Source of the DNA: Curtobacterium sp. MCLR17_032
Lineage (GTDB): Bacteria > Actinomycetota > Actinomycetes > Actinomycetales > Microbacteriaceae
Direction: 5' to 3'
DNA: 64,000 nt
NCBI RefSeq assembly: GCF_003234795.2
Contig: NZ_CP126268.1
Location: 2,976,001-3,040,000, forward strand
How positions within the stretch are numbered: position 1 is the stretch's first letter; every line of letters begins with the position of its first letter. The notes below the pieces were generated by a model. That model worked only from the letters and a program-made list of their open reading frames with translations. It searched no databases and was not told the DNA's origin. The translations under genes and the position numbers were made by a program. Shown one piece after another: positions 1 to 9,318 of the stretch.

Positions 1-166
1 CGGCATCGAGGCCGTGCAGCTGGCGATCATCGTGATCGTGTTCCCGCCGCTGTCCCTGCTCCGCCGGAAGGCCCACCGGGCGTCGCTGTGGGTGACCGGC
101 GTCGTCACGGCCGGGGTGTTCGTGATGGGGATGATCTGGTTCGTCCAGCGTCTGGTCGAGGGCTGA
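1..166 (+). CDS. HupE/UreJ-like membrane protein, C-terminal end (partial)
   Basis: Only the last 54 residues are in the window, read in the frame that begins at base 2 and stops at 164-166. The visible part has two hydrophobic stretches (about residues 6-20 and 32-50 of the fragment) split by a basic loop containing LLRRKAHR, and ends WFVQRLVEG. A Gly-Ile-Glu-x-x-Gln-Leu segment before the penultimate helix is typical of the HupE/UreJ family of small membrane proteins, some of which are nickel or cobalt permeases. The metal role is inferred from the family only. The start lies outside the window. Confidence 0.6.
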   Translation, partial: GIEAVQLAIIVIVFPPLSLLRRKAHRASLWVTGVVTAGVFVMGMIWFVQRLVEG

Positions 167-311
167 CAGGCGCGTTCCTGTCCGCTGAGCGGCGGTTCCC
201 GTAGCGCCTGATGGCTCCAAACCGTATGGACACACAGCGTTTACTCACGATCTACCAGGGCAATGCAGAGTCTGTCTGCTGCACCACCCCTCTCACTGAG
301 AACGGAACCAC

Positions 312-2444
312 ATGAGTCTCCTGTCCGGCGCCCCCTCCCGGCGCAGAACCACCACCCTCCGCCTCGGCGGGGCCGTCATCGGCGCCGCCCTCATCGCCGG
401 CGCCTGCCTGGTCGGCACCGGCTCCGCGAACGCGGCGACCGCCACCCCGACGACGAACATCTCGGCCGGTGGCCCGATCCACATCCTGCTCGGCGTCGGC
501 GCGACCGAGAGCCAGCGCATCGCCTCGTGGTACTTCCCCGCCAACGTCGACCAGTCGGTCGAGATCCAGAAGACCGACTCGATGACCGGCGGCGTCTTCA
601 CCGACGCGAAGAAGACCATCGCTGCGACGAAGAGCGCCAACACCGCTGCCGACTCCAGCACCGTCGACAGCAGCACCAAGGCGATCCCGGGCATCACGAA
701 CGAGGCCGGCTACGTCAACGCACACGCCGTCATCGACGGCCTCGAGCCGAACACCACGTACACGTACCACGTGGGTGCCGCGGACGGTTCGGCCTGGTCG
801 ACGTCGTACACCTTCACCACGAAGAGCTTCAGCGGCGACTTCGACTTCCTGTTCTTCGGTGACCCGCAGATCGGGTCGTCGGGCTTCGTCGACGACGACG
901 GTGCCGGCTGGGCCGACACCCTGAAGTACGCCACCACGAAGGAGAAGGACGCCGAACTCCTGGTCTCCGGTGGCGACCAGGTCGAGAACGCCAACAACGA
1001 GTACCAGTGGGGTGCGTTCGCCGACAGCAGCGACGTCCTGAAGCGTTACCCGTGGGCCTCCACCATCGGCAACCACGACGTCGGCGGCAAGTCGTACGAG
1101 CAGCACAACCAGCTGCCGAACTCACTCAAGGTGCCGGACTTCTACCCGGGTGGCAACACCACCACGAACTCGGGTGGCGACTACTGGTACATGTACAAGG
1201 GCGTCCTGTTCATCGACATCAACTCGAACGCCTACTCGGGTGGTTCGGACGCAGCGCACGTCAACTACGTGCGTGACGTGATCACCCGCCACGGCGACGA
1301 CGCGAAGTGGACCGCGCTGGTCTACCACCACTCGATCTACTCGCCGGCCGACCACGCGAACGACAAGGACAACCAGCAGCGCCGGTTCGACTTCACCCGC
1401 GCGTTCTCGGACATGGGCGTCGACCTCGTCCTGCAGGGTCACGACCACTCGTACTCGCGCAGCTACGCGATCAAGAACGGCAAGAAGGCCAACCCGGCCG
1501 AGCAGCCGGGCGCCGACGAGGTCTTCGCCGGCCCCGGTGGCGTCATCTACCTGACCGCCAACACCGCGTCGGGCTCGAAGTACTACGACCTGACCACGCC
1601 GGACGCGACGCAGGGCGGCTACGGAGCCGACCCGCTCGACCCGACCGGTCAGCGCCACTTCGCCAACTCGGTGGAGAACCAGGAGCACGTCCGCACCTAC
1701 GTCAAGGTCGGCGTCTCGAACGACAACCTCGCCGTCACCACCGTCCGCGCCGGTGACTGCACCACGCTGAACTCGGCCGTCCAGCACGGCAAGGTCGACA
1801 GCTGCGGTGTCACCCTCAAGCCGACGGCCTCGGCCGACCCGGCGCCGATCGGCTCGACGGTCGACAAGTTCACCCTCGACGCCGCGCTGCCGGCGACCAC
1901 CACCACGCTGACCGCCTCGGCGGCCAAGCAGGTCTACAACACCGCCAAGCCCGTCACGATCACCGCCACCATCGGCGGCGGCGTCGGCGACAAGAGCGGC
2001 ACCGTCACCTTCTCGGAGGCGGGCAAGCAGATCGGCACCGCTCCGGTGGCGAAGAGCACGGCGACGTTCACCCTGCCGAAGGGCCTGAAGGTCGGCAAGC
2101 ACAGCATCACGGCGACGTTCACGAGCGACTCGGCCTACTCCGGCACGAACTCGAAGACCACCCGTGCGGTCGTCGTCACGGTCGACAAGGCATCGTCCAC
2201 GTCGACCATCACCTACTCCGCCCCGAAGGCCGTCGTGCGGGTCACCTCACGCGGCATCGTGGTGAACGGTGAGGCGAAGATCTACGACGGCAAGAAGCAC
2301 ATCAAGACGATCAAGATCGAGCGCAACACCGCCAACACGCGGTTCACGCTCAAGAAGGGGACGCACCAGCTGAAGGTCGTCTTCAGCGGCAACTCCATCA
2401 TCGCCGGCAGCACCAGCCAGACCCTCACGGTCCGGGTGCGCTGA
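312..2444 (+). CDS. Secreted metallophosphoesterase with purple-acid-phosphatase-like N-domain and Ig-like C-domains
   Basis: A 710-residue exported phosphoesterase. Residues 1-41 form a long Arg-rich signal peptide ending SANA. A fibronectin-III-like domain (about 48-172) precedes the calcineurin-like catalytic domain. All metal-binding blocks are visible: GDPQIG at 183, GGDQV at 220, GNHD at 253-256, HH at 339-340 and GHDH at 376-379. Two bacterial Ig-like repeats (about 530-625 and 630-708) fill the C-terminus and probably position the enzyme at the cell surface or on a polymer. Family members release phosphate from organic esters, but the substrate here cannot be told. It stands alone, is followed by a strong hairpin terminator and faces the GH16 gene. 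The ATG follows a modest GAACGGA ribosome site. Confidence 0.85.
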   Translation: MSLLSGAPSRRRTTTLRLGGAVIGAALIAGACLVGTGSANAATATPTTNISAGGPIHILLGVGATESQRIASWYFPANVDQSVEIQKTDSMTGGVFTDAKKTIAATKSANTAADSSTVDSSTKAIPGITNEAGYVNAHAVIDGLEPNTTYTYHVGAADGSAWSTSYTFTTKSFSGDFDFLFFGDPQIGSSGFVDDDGAGWADTLKYATTKEKDAELLVSGGDQVENANNEYQWGAFADSSDVLKRYPWASTIGNHDVGGKSYEQHNQLPNSLKVPDFYPGGNTTTNSGGDYWYMYKGVLFIDINSNAYSGGSDAAHVNYVRDVITRHGDDAKWTALVYHHSIYSPADHANDKDNQQRRFDFTRAFSDMGVDLVLQGHDHSYSRSYAIKNGKKANPAEQPGADEVFAGPGGVIYLTANTASGSKYYDLTTPDATQGGYGADPLDPTGQRHFANSVENQEHVRTYVKVGVSNDNLAVTTVRAGDCTTLNSAVQHGKVDSCGVTLKPTASADPAPIGSTVDKFTLDAALPATTTTLTASAAKQVYNTAKPVTITATIGGGVGDKSGTVTFSEAGKQIGTAPVAKSTATFTLPKGLKVGKHSITATFTSDSAYSGTNSKTTRAVVVTVDKASSTSTITYSAPKAVVRVTSRGIVVNGEAKIYDGKKHIKTIKIERNTANTRFTLKKGTHQLKVVFSGNSIIAGSTSQTLTVRVR

Positions 2445-2460
2445 CCAACAGCGGACGAGT

Positions 2461-2492
2461 GTGGGCCCCGCGGCTTCGGCCGCGGGGCCCAC
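2461..2492. terminator. Strong bidirectional terminator
   Basis: A perfect 14-bp GC-rich stem (arms 2461-2474 and 2479-2492) closes on a C(TTCG)G tetraloop. It lies 16 bases after the phosphoesterase stop and 32 bases beyond the stop of the convergent GH16 gene, so it probably serves both. Confidence 0.85.
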
Positions 2493-2523
2493 ATCCGTTC
2501 CGGGGTCAGGCGTTCTGCAAGGG

Positions 2524-3399
2524 TCAGGCGTTCTGCCAGACCCGCAGCCAGTCCACGGTCATCTGCTGGGGGAACTGCGTCGACGAGTCCGGGGAGCCCG
2601 GCCATCCCCCACCGACCGCCACGTTCAGGACCACGAAGAACGGCTTGTCGAACACCCACCGGTCGCCGCCCAGGTCGGCCGGCGCGACGGTCCGGTAGGT
2701 CGCACCGTCGACCGTCCAGCTGATCGACCCCGGCCGCCAGTCCACCCCGTACACGTGGAAGTCGTCGGCGAAGGCACCGCTCGGCAGGGTCGCGGTCCCG
2801 CTGATGCCCTCCGCGCCCGAGTACCCGGGGCCGTGGACGGTGCCGTGCACGGCGGCGGGCTCACGGCCGATGTTCTCCATCACGTCGATCTCGCCGCACG
2901 CCGGCCACCCGACCTGCGGCAGGTCCGCGCCGAGCATCCAGAAGGCCGGCCAGATCCCCTGTCCGCGCGGGATCCGGATGCGGGCCTCGATCCGGCCGTA
3001 CCGGGCGGAGTAGGTGCCCTGCGAGGTGAGCCGCGCCGACGTGTACGACCCGTCGGCTTCGCGCCGCGCGGTGATGACGAGGTTCCCGTCGCCGTCGAGG
3101 GCCGAGTTCCGCCGCGAGTCCGTGTAGACCTCGAGCTCACCGTTGCCCCAACCGCCACCGCCCAGCTCGTACCGCCAGATGTCGGGGTTCGGGGCGCTGC
3201 CGGCCGGGCCGTCGAACTCGTCGGCCGCCAGGAGCGTGGGGCCGGTCGCCGCGTGTGCCGCCTCGGGACGGAGGCCCGCCACGCCCGCTGCTCCGAGGGC
3301 AGCCGCGGCGCCGAGTCCGAGCGTCAGCAGGCGACGACGATCGATCCCGACGGCCCCGTCGTCCGGGTGGTCGGTCTGCTGCTGGTCGTCGTGCTGCAC
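2524..3399 (-). CDS. Glycoside hydrolase family 16 (beta-glucanase-type), Tat-exported
   Basis: A 291-residue endo-beta-glucanase-like enzyme. I chose the GTG at 3399 because GGAGGA sits directly before it; a longer frame to 3447 lacks such a site. Residues 20-50 form a twin-arginine-type signal (RRRLLTLGLG, then a hydrophobic run ending AHA), which suggests export by Tat after folding. The GH16 catalytic signature is GEIDVMENIG at 169-178, with E170 as nucleophile, D172 as helper and E175 as acid/base. WPAFWMLG at 150-157 is also typical. GH16 enzymes cut beta-1,3-, beta-1,3/1,4- or agar-type glycans; the substrate is not determinable here. It may degrade plant or fungal wall glucan. Confidence 0.87.
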   Translation of the reverse strand: MQHDDQQQTDHPDDGAVGIDRRRLLTLGLGAAAALGAAGVAGLRPEAAHAATGPTLLAADEFDGPAGSAPNPDIWRYELGGGGWGNGELEVYTDSRRNSALDGDGNLVITARREADGSYTSARLTSQGTYSARYGRIEARIRIPRGQGIWPAFWMLGADLPQVGWPACGEIDVMENIGREPAAVHGTVHGPGYSGAEGISGTATLPSGAFADDFHVYGVDWRPGSISWTVDGATYRTVAPADLGGDRWVFDKPFFVVLNVAVGGGWPGSPDSSTQFPQQMTVDWLRVWQNA

Positions 3400-3539
3400 G
3401 GTTCCTCCATCGGGTGCGGTCACTCCGCACGGAGGGTCAAGGCTCACCCGCGCGCGGCTCGGCCGCCAGCCCCCGTCCGGGCGGACCGCCTCGAGCGGCC
3501 AGGACGGGTGGCCGGAGCGAGCGGTCGGACCGCACCGGA

Positions 3540-3587
3540 GACGGACGGGAGGCCCGTGGCGGGTCCGCCACGTGCCTCCCGTCCGTC
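3540..3587. repeat. Palindromic repeat, copy 1
   Basis: Fourteen-base arms GACGGACGGGAGGC and its inverse enclose a second pairing block, GTGGC/GCCAC. It is a copy of a recurring element in this window. It lies between two co-directional genes (the DHA2 exporter and GH16), 31 bases after the exporter stop. Confidence 0.8.
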
Positions 3588-3617
3588 AGCCGCTCACCAC
3601 CGCGACCGGCGGTCCGG

Positions 3618-5159
3618 TCAGGCGTGCCCTGCCGACGCCTCGACGGTCTCCTCGAGCACCTCGGCCGGCGCGTGCGTGGTCCGGGTGCGGACGAAGACGG
3701 CGGCGAGGACGGCGACGACGATCGCGACGACCCCGGCCACGACGAACGCGGTGTGCAGGCCGCCGAGGAAGGCGTCCCGGGCGGCAGCCGACGCCGCTGC
3801 GCCGAGCCCCTCCGGCACGATCCCCTGCACCAGACCCTGCCGCGCGGCCGTGGCGACCCCGAGGCCCGCCGTGCCGGAGAGCACCCCGGCGCTGACGACC
3901 GCGGAGAGCACCGACGTGCCGAGCGCGCCGCCGAGCTGCAGGGCCGTGGCCTGGAACCCACCGGCGACACCCGCGAGCTGGACCGGGGCACCGCCGACGA
4001 CGGCCTCCGCCCCGGCGGTCATCGTGAAGCCCGCGCCCAGGGCGAAGACGACGAACGGGATCGCCATGCCGATGTAGGGCGAGTCCTGGGTGGTGCCGGT
4101 GAGCAGGAACAGGGCGACGCCGACCATGAGCAGGCCGATGGTCAGGGTGCGGCGGATGCCGAGCTTGGCGACCAGGGCGGCCCCGATCGGCGACGCGATG
4201 ATCGAGACGCCGCTCAGCGGCAGCTGCATGAGCCCCGCCTGCAGCCCCGTGACCCCGCGGAGGTTGAGCATGTAGAGGGAGAGGAAGAACGTCACACCGA
4301 GCATCGCGAAGAAGTTCGCCCCGACGGCCAGCCCACCGATCGACAGCGACGACGACCGGAAGAGCGACATCGGCAGCAGCGGGTCGGTGACGCGCAGTTC
4401 GACGAGGACGAACACCACGAGCAGCGCGACCCCGGCGAGCAGGACGCCGAGGGTCAGCGGGCTCGTCCAGCCCCACGACTCGGACTGCACGACGGCGAGC
4501 ACGATGCCGAACAGGCCGAGGGCGAGCAGCACCACGCCGGGGACGTCGAAGCGTCCGCGGTGCGGGGCGGTGGACTCAGCCAGGACCAGGCCGCCGAAGA
4601 CCAGGCCGATGACGGCGATCGGGGCGTTCACGAAGAACACGGACTCCCAGCCGAGCGACGCGACGAGGACGCCGGCGACGATCGGTCCGGCGGCGATCGC
4701 GACCGAGGACGCACCACCCCAGACCCCGACGGCGACACCGAACTTCTCCTTCGGGAAGGTCGCACGGAGCAGCGCCAGGGTCTGCGGCATGAGCAGTGCG
4801 GCGCTGAGGCCCTGCACGGCGCGGAACACGATCACGCCGGTCGCGGTGCCGACCAGGCCGATGGCGACCGAGGACAGCGCGAACGCGACGACCCCGATGA
4901 GGTACATCCGGCGGCGGCCGAAGCGGTCCCCGAGCTTGCCGCCGAGGATCAGGAAGACGGCCAGGGCCAGCAGGTACGCGTTGGTGATCCACTGCAGCTG
5001 CGTGAAGGTGGTGCCGAGGTCGGCGGCGATCGCGGGGTTCGCGATCGAGACCACGGTGGCGTCGAGGCCGACCATGAACAGGCCGAAGCACACGGCGACG
5101 AGGGTGGCGATCGGGTTGCCGCGCAGGGTGCGGCGGGATCCGGGCATGGCTGTGGCCAC
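3618..5159 (-). CDS. MFS exporter, DHA2 (14-TMS) family
   Basis: A 513-residue proton-driven multidrug exporter of the DHA2 family. The GTG at 5159 is chosen because AAGGAG lies six bases upstream and because translation then leads directly into the first helix (ATLVAVCFGLFMVGLDATVV). The D-A-T-V-V motif in helix 1, the LQWITNAYLLALA motif in helix 2 and the loop motif GGKLGDRFGRRR are those of DHA2 proteins such as EmrB and QacA. About fourteen hydrophobic segments follow. The tail (from about residue 480) is short and cytoplasmic. Substrate is unknown. No regulator is adjacent; a short palindrome at 5311-5324 lies in its leader. Confidence 0.85.
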   Translation of the reverse strand: MATAMPGSRRTLRGNPIATLVAVCFGLFMVGLDATVVSIANPAIAADLGTTFTQLQWITNAYLLALAVFLILGGKLGDRFGRRRMYLIGVVAFALSSVAIGLVGTATGVIVFRAVQGLSAALLMPQTLALLRATFPKEKFGVAVGVWGGASSVAIAAGPIVAGVLVASLGWESVFFVNAPIAVIGLVFGGLVLAESTAPHRGRFDVPGVVLLALGLFGIVLAVVQSESWGWTSPLTLGVLLAGVALLVVFVLVELRVTDPLLPMSLFRSSSLSIGGLAVGANFFAMLGVTFFLSLYMLNLRGVTGLQAGLMQLPLSGVSIIASPIGAALVAKLGIRRTLTIGLLMVGVALFLLTGTTQDSPYIGMAIPFVVFALGAGFTMTAGAEAVVGGAPVQLAGVAGGFQATALQLGGALGTSVLSAVVSAGVLSGTAGLGVATAARQGLVQGIVPEGLGAAASAAARDAFLGGLHTAFVVAGVVAIVVAVLAAVFVRTRTTHAPAEVLEETVEASAGHA

Positions 5160-5310
5160 GGGGAGCTCCTTCGGACGACACGGATCGTGCTCCGACGGAC
5201 AGGGCCGTACGGCGAGGGGCACGAGGGGTGCGAACCGAAGGACGCGGGGGTGGCACCGACTCGAGCGGTACACGAGCCGTCCGTCGACCTCACGCGACGG
5301 GCAGCCCCCT

Positions 5311-5324
5311 TGGTTCTGAAACCA
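5311..5324. promoter_or_regulatory. Candidate operator in the divergent leader
   Basis: TGGTTCTGAAACCA has five-base inverted arms and lies in an A+T-rich patch of the 285-base gap between the exporter (-) and the lipoprotein gene (+). It could be a repressor site for either gene. No matching second copy was seen. Confidence 0.3.
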
Positions 5325-5444
5325 TAACGATACCAGATGCGCGGCCGGGATCGGGGCCGAGGTGCGCACACTGCCGTCCGACTCGGTCGCCGGGTAGCGT
5401 CGACGCGGACGGCCGAGGGGGCCGTCAACACGAGGGGGAACACG

Positions 5445-6173
5445 ATGCGCACCACCACCATGTCCGTCGCCGCGGCCGCGGTCGTCCTGGCACTGACCCT
5501 GGCGGGCTGCTCCGGCGGGGACGACTCCGTCAGCGACGCGGGGACGCGGACGTCGGCACCCGTCACGAGCGCCCCCGCCGCGAGCGCGACGCCCACCGCG
5601 TCCGCACCGTCGGGCACCAGCGCCGCCGCGGCGCACACCGACGCCGAGCTGACGAGCGTCTTCCAGCGCATCCAGTTCAAGCCCGCCGAGTTCAGCTCGA
5701 CGGACGCGATGCTCGACTCCGTCTACCCGGGGCTGACGGTGTCCGACGCCAGGTGCCTCGCCCCGTTCGGAGTCGGCTGGGAGAAGTCCGACGACGCCGG
5801 CACCGTGGTGTTCGGTACGAGCAACGACCGGTCGATGACCGCCGTGGTCGCCAGCACCGGTGACACCGCTGCGGCGACGGACCTGGTCGGGGACGCCCGT
5901 GACGCGCTGAGCCGGTGCGCTGACGGCGCGGCACTGTTCTCGATGCAGGGCACGCCGGTCGAGACCACGGTCGAGACGACGAAGCCGACCCTCACCGGTA
6001 CGGATGACGCGCTCGGCTGGCGGGTGCGCGGCACGGTCGGTGGGAACGTGTTCACGCTCGTCGGGCTCACCGCGCGGGTCGGCGGCGACGTCGTCGCGCT
6101 GGTCGGGTGGGACCCGGCGTCGAACACCACGAACGTGCCGCTCGCGACGCAGATGTTCGTCGACGCGCTCTAG
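5445..6173 (+). CDS. Putative lipoprotein, function unknown
   Basis: A 242-residue protein with a lipoprotein signal: a short charged start, a hydrophobic stretch and a lipobox LAGC near residue 22, followed by GG. A Ser/Thr/Ala/Pro-rich linker (about 25-65) leads to a globular domain of about 170 residues. That domain has a cysteine pair (SDARCLAPFG and LSRCADG) that may form a disulfide. I do not recognise a named family; the layout resembles the many actinobacterial surface lipoproteins of unknown role. The ATG follows GAGGGGG. It is convergent with the acetyltransferase gene, with a palindromic repeat between. Confidence 0.7.
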   Translation: MRTTTMSVAAAAVVLALTLAGCSGGDDSVSDAGTRTSAPVTSAPAASATPTASAPSGTSAAAAHTDAELTSVFQRIQFKPAEFSSTDAMLDSVYPGLTVSDARCLAPFGVGWEKSDDAGTVVFGTSNDRSMTAVVASTGDTAAATDLVGDARDALSRCADGAALFSMQGTPVETTVETTKPTLTGTDDALGWRVRGTVGGNVFTLVGLTARVGGDVVALVGWDPASNTTNVPLATQMFVDAL

Positions 6174-6196
6174 TCGGTTCGACGCGCTGGCTCGCC

Positions 6197-6238
6197 GGAC
6201 GGGAGGCGCGTGGCTGCCTGGCCACGGGCCTCCCGTCC
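6197..6238. repeat. Palindromic repeat, copy 2
   Basis: Outer arms GGACGGGAGGC and its inverse, with an inner TGGC/GCCA pairing. It lies between two convergent genes and could act as a shared terminator here. Confidence 0.8.
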
Positions 6239-6260
6239 CGCAGGCGGCCCGCTCCGGCGC

Positions 6261-6782
6261 TCAGGCCGGCGTCGCCCCGTCGAGCTGCTCGACCATCTCG
6301 ATCTCGGACCGCGTCGGGTCGAGCGCGTAGGGCTCGGTGTGGCCGGTGCGGACGAAGCCGCGGCGCTCGTAGAAGGCCAGGGCGCGGGCGTTGTCCTCGT
6401 GGACGTGCAGCCGCAGGGTCGTCCCGTGTCCGGCCGCCCAGCGTTCCACGGCGTCCAGGAGCGCGTCGGCCACGCCCGCACCCCGACCGCGGTGCCCCGG
6501 CGCGACGTACACGCCGACCAGCAGCGGGCCGGTCGCCGCGTCGGGCACGTAGCCGTTCATCATCCCGACCCACTCGCCCGCGGCGTCGATCGCCACGAGC
6601 GAGGTGCTGCCCGGGGTCTGGCCACGACGACCGCGGGAGCGCCACTCGGCCTCGTCGTACCGCTCGGCGTCCGCGCGGTGCTCGCCGTAGGCGATGGGGG
6701 TGTCCTCGAGCATCGCCAGGCGGAGGGCACGGACCCGCCGCCAGTCACCCTCGGTCGTGGTCCGGATCGTCAGCTCGTCCAT
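6261..6782 (-). CDS. GNAT family N-acetyltransferase
   Basis: A 173-residue single-domain GNAT enzyme. The acetyl-CoA pyrophosphate loop is GHRGRGAG near residue 95 (R-x-x-G-x-G/A type), preceded by the strand LLVGVYVAP. The C-terminal Asn-x-x-Ala-x-x-x-Tyr-x-x-x-Gly-Phe segment (NARALAFYERRGF) is also standard. The substrate is unknown; proteins of this size often acetylate small amines or protein N-termini. It diverges from pxpA with about 90 bases between the starts. Confidence 0.8.
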   Translation of the reverse strand: MDELTIRTTTEGDWRRVRALRLAMLEDTPIAYGEHRADAERYDEAEWRSRGRRGQTPGSTSLVAIDAAGEWVGMMNGYVPDAATGPLLVGVYVAPGHRGRGAGVADALLDAVERWAAGHGTTLRLHVHEDNARALAFYERRGFVRTGHTEPYALDPTRSEIEMVEQLDGATPA

Positions 6783-6842
6783 CTCCCGACCCTACGGCCG
6801 AACGGGACCCGGACGGTGACACGGTCGGCGACGCGCGCTAAG

Positions 6843-6853
6843 TTGTTGAACAA
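6843..6853. promoter_or_regulatory. FadR-type GntR operator upstream of pxpA
   Basis: TTGTTGAACAA is a perfect palindrome around a central G and fits the FadR-subfamily consensus TNGTNNNACNA. It lies 18 bases before the pxpA start, just upstream of the ribosome site, where binding would block transcription. The same site occurs at 12484-12494. Confidence 0.65.
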
Positions 6854-6871
6854 TCCCGACAGGAGGTCCGC

Positions 6872-7660
6872 ATGCCCACGATCGACCTGAACAGCGACCT
6901 CGGCGAGGGCTTCGGCGCCTGGACCGCGGGCGACGACCGCGCCGTGCTCGACCTGGTGTCCAGCGCGAACATCGCGTGCGGGGCCCATGCCGGCGACCCG
7001 ACGATCATGCTCGACACCTGTCGGGCCGCGGCCGAGCGGGGTGTCGCGATCGGGGCGCACGTCGCCTACCGCGACCTCGCCGGCTTCGGCCGCCGACCCG
7101 TGCACATGACCACGGACGAGCTGTACGCCGACGTCGTCCACCAGATCGGTGCCCTGGCCGCCGCCGCACACGTCGCCGGCACCCGGGTCACCTACGTCAA
7201 GCCGCACGGCGCCCTCTACAACACGGCCTGCGCCGACCCGGTACCGGCGGAGGCCGTCGTCCGTGCGGTGGCGGACGTCGACCCGTCGCTGGCGGTCCTG
7301 GCGCTGCCCGGGTCGGAGCTGCTCCTCGCGGCAGAGCGGCACGGGCTCCGAGCGGTGAGCGAGTCCTTCGCGGACCGCGCGTACGAGCGCGACGGCTCCC
7401 TGGTGTCGCGCAGCCGCCCGGGCTCGGTGCTGCACGACCCGGACGAGGTGGCGGCCCGGGTGCTCCGGATGGTGACCGAGGGCGTCGCCACCTCGGTCGA
7501 CGGCACCGACATCAGCGTCCGCGCCGACTCGGTCTGTGTGCACGGCGACTCCCCCGACGCGGTCGCGATGGCCCGGGCGATCCGTGCGCTGCTGACCGAG
7601 CAGGGCATCGGCATCACGGCGTTCGCACCGGCGTCGTCAACGTCGTCGTCGTCGGCATGA
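6872..7660 (+). CDS. pxpA: 5-oxoprolinase subunit A
   Basis: A 262-residue LamB/YcsF-family protein. With PxpB and PxpC it forms the ATP-dependent 5-oxoprolinase that opens 5-oxoproline (pyroglutamate) to glutamate in the cytoplasm. The family N-terminus [11 protein letters not shown] and the following [12 protein letters not shown] are intact, as are VKPHGALYN and [23 protein letters not shown] lies five bases before the ATG. The stop overlaps the pxpB start (ATGA), so A, B and C are translationally coupled. The last seven residues are Ser-rich and probably dispensable. The GntR site upstream suggests repression unless an effector is present. Confidence 0.93.
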   Translation: MPTIDLNSDLGEGFGAWTAGDDRAVLDLVSSANIACGAHAGDPTIMLDTCRAAAERGVAIGAHVAYRDLAGFGRRPVHMTTDELYADVVHQIGALAAAAHVAGTRVTYVKPHGALYNTACADPVPAEAVVRAVADVDPSLAVLALPGSELLLAAERHGLRAVSESFADRAYERDGSLVSRSRPGSVLHDPDEVAARVLRMVTEGVATSVDGTDISVRADSVCVHGDSPDAVAMARAIRALLTEQGIGITAFAPASSTSSSSA

Positions 7661-8304
7661 GCCTGGACCTCCGCTCCGCCGGCACCTCGGCGGTGCTGGC
7701 GACGTTCGACTCCCTCGCCGAGGTCGTGGCGTTCCGCGCCGGACTGGCGGAACCCGGACTGGCCGACGCCGCTCCGCCGGGCGTGACCGAGGTCGTCTCC
7801 GGCGCTCGGACGCTGCTGTTCCGGTTCGATCCCGACGTGACCGACGCCGGACGGGTCCGCTCCCTGCTGACCGAGGTCCGGCCCTCCCGTCCGGCCGACG
7901 ACCGCCACGAGCGGGAACCCGTCGTCGTCCCGGTCACCTACGACGGCGCGGACCTCGACGCCGTCGGCGACCTGACCGGCATGTCCCGCGAGGACCTCGT
8001 CGCCTGGCACACCGGCCAGGTGTGGACGAGCGCGTTCTGCGGCTTCGCCCCCGGCTTCAGCTACCTGACCGGCACGGCGCCGTCGCTCGACCTGCCCCGC
8101 CGCGACACCGCACGCACCGCGGTCCCGAGCGGCGCCGTCGCCCTGGCCGGCGAGTTCAGCGCCGTGTACCCGCGGACCTCCCCCGGCGGCTGGCAGCTCA
8201 TCGGCCGGACCGAGGTGCCGATGTGGTCGCTCGACCGCACGCCGCCGGCCCTCGCCCCGGCCGGTGTCCGCCTGCGCTTCGTCGATGCCGGAGCGCGCTC
8301 GTGA
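7657..8304 (+). CDS. pxpB: 5-oxoprolinase subunit B (allophanate-hydrolase subunit 1-like, KipI family)
   Basis: A 215-residue partner of PxpC. The ATG at 7657 overlaps the pxpA stop by four bases. The family block [10 protein letters not shown] (about 129-138), the [14 protein letters not shown] segment and GGWQLIGRT are all present. The N-terminal 80 residues are diverged, as is common in this family. Homologues in Bacillus form the KipI-KipA kinase-inhibitor pair, but linkage to pxpA makes oxoprolinase the sensible reading. It is coupled to pxpC by a GTGA overlap. Confidence 0.92.
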   Translation: MSLDLRSAGTSAVLATFDSLAEVVAFRAGLAEPGLADAAPPGVTEVVSGARTLLFRFDPDVTDAGRVRSLLTEVRPSRPADDRHEREPVVVPVTYDGADLDAVGDLTGMSREDLVAWHTGQVWTSAFCGFAPGFSYLTGTAPSLDLPRRDTARTAVPSGAVALAGEFSAVYPRTSPGGWQLIGRTEVPMWSLDRTPPALAPAGVRLRFVDAGARS

Positions 8305-9215
8305 GCACCTTGACCGTCGTGCAGGTCGGGTACGGCGTGACGACGCAGGACCTCGGCCGGCCCGGCCTCAGCGACATGGGGCTCGGTGCCGCGGGAGCTG
8401 CCGATCGGGGCTCGGCAGCACTGGCGAACCGGATGGTCGGCAACCGTCCGGACGCGGCCGTCCTGGAGGCCCTGCTCGGCTCCGTCACGCTCCGCACCGA
8501 CGCGTACACGGTCGCCGCCGTCACCGGTGCACCGTGCCCGGTGACGATCGAACGGGCGGACGGGCGGGCGCACGGGGCGGCCGCCTACGAGGTACTGCTG
8601 CTCGAGCCGGGTGACACCCTCCGCGTCGGGCTGGCCGAGGAGCGGCTGCGTGCCTACGTCGCTGTCCGCGGGGGCGTCGGCGTCGACCCGGTGCTCGGCA
8701 GTCGGTCGTGGGACTCGCTCGCGCAGCTCGGTCCCGCGCCGCTGACCGTCGGGGACGTGCTGCCGGTCGGCGCCGGGCCCGGCCAGGGCGCCGGCGCTGA
8801 GGTCATGGTCGGGGCCTGGCCGGTCGTCGATGCCGTGCCACCGCCGCTGCTGCCGTGGCCCGGGGACCCGGTGGTGCTCGACGTGGTGCCCGGCCCCCGT
8901 GACGACTGGTTCACCCCGGACTGGCGGACGACCCTGACCGGCCAGGACTTCCACGTCAGCCCGGACAGCGACCGGGTCGGGGTCCGCACCACCGCGGCCG
9001 CTCCGTTGGTCCGAGCGGTCACCCACGAGCTCCCCAGCGAGGGCGTCGAGACCGGGTCGCTGCAGGTGCCGCCGGCCGGGTTCCCGGTGCTGTTCCTGGC
9101 GGACCACCCGGTCACCGGCGGCTACCCGGTCGTGGCCGTCCTGACGCCGGAGTCGGTCGACCGTGCCGCCCAGCTGCGCCCGGGTGACACGCTGCGCTTC
9201 CGCACCGCCCGCTGA
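8301..9215 (+). CDS. pxpC: 5-oxoprolinase subunit C (biotin-dependent carboxyltransferase-like)
   Basis: A 304-residue protein of the allophanate-hydrolase subunit 2/KipA family. It starts at the GTG overlapping the pxpB stop. The N-terminal GVTTQDLGRPGLSDMGL, the ANRMVGN turn and the C-terminal TGGYPVVAVLTP with PGDTLRF are family hallmarks. It forms the catalytic complex with PxpB, while PxpA supplies the third subunit. It is the last gene of the coupled pxpABC unit; about 100 bases separate it from the monooxygenase-like gene. Confidence 0.92.
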   Translation: MSTLTVVQVGYGVTTQDLGRPGLSDMGLGAAGAADRGSAALANRMVGNRPDAAVLEALLGSVTLRTDAYTVAAVTGAPCPVTIERADGRAHGAAAYEVLLLEPGDTLRVGLAEERLRAYVAVRGGVGVDPVLGSRSWDSLAQLGPAPLTVGDVLPVGAGPGQGAGAEVMVGAWPVVDAVPPPLLPWPGDPVVLDVVPGPRDDWFTPDWRTTLTGQDFHVSPDSDRVGVRTTAAAPLVRAVTHELPSEGVETGSLQVPPAGFPVLFLADHPVTGGYPVVAVLTPESVDRAAQLRPGDTLRFRTAR

Positions 9216-9318
9216 ACGCTGGCCGCTGGACACGGAGCCGGAACAACGACCCCTCGCCCGTGGTTGGCGTCACCGGGCACCGTCAGCGGACGGGGTCCGA
9301 CGACGAAAGGTGCACACC

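Noticed and set aside
252-1106. A 284-residue minus-strand open frame over the phosphoesterase
   Set aside because: It is the antisense of the catalytic domain with Val/Arg/Gly-rich low-complexity translation and no start signals.
3255-5327. A 690-residue plus-strand open frame opposite the DHA2 exporter
   Set aside because: It is a product of high GC. Its residue mix (Arg/Asp/Gly/Gln only), lack of a ribosome site and full overlap with a clear membrane transporter show it is not a gene.
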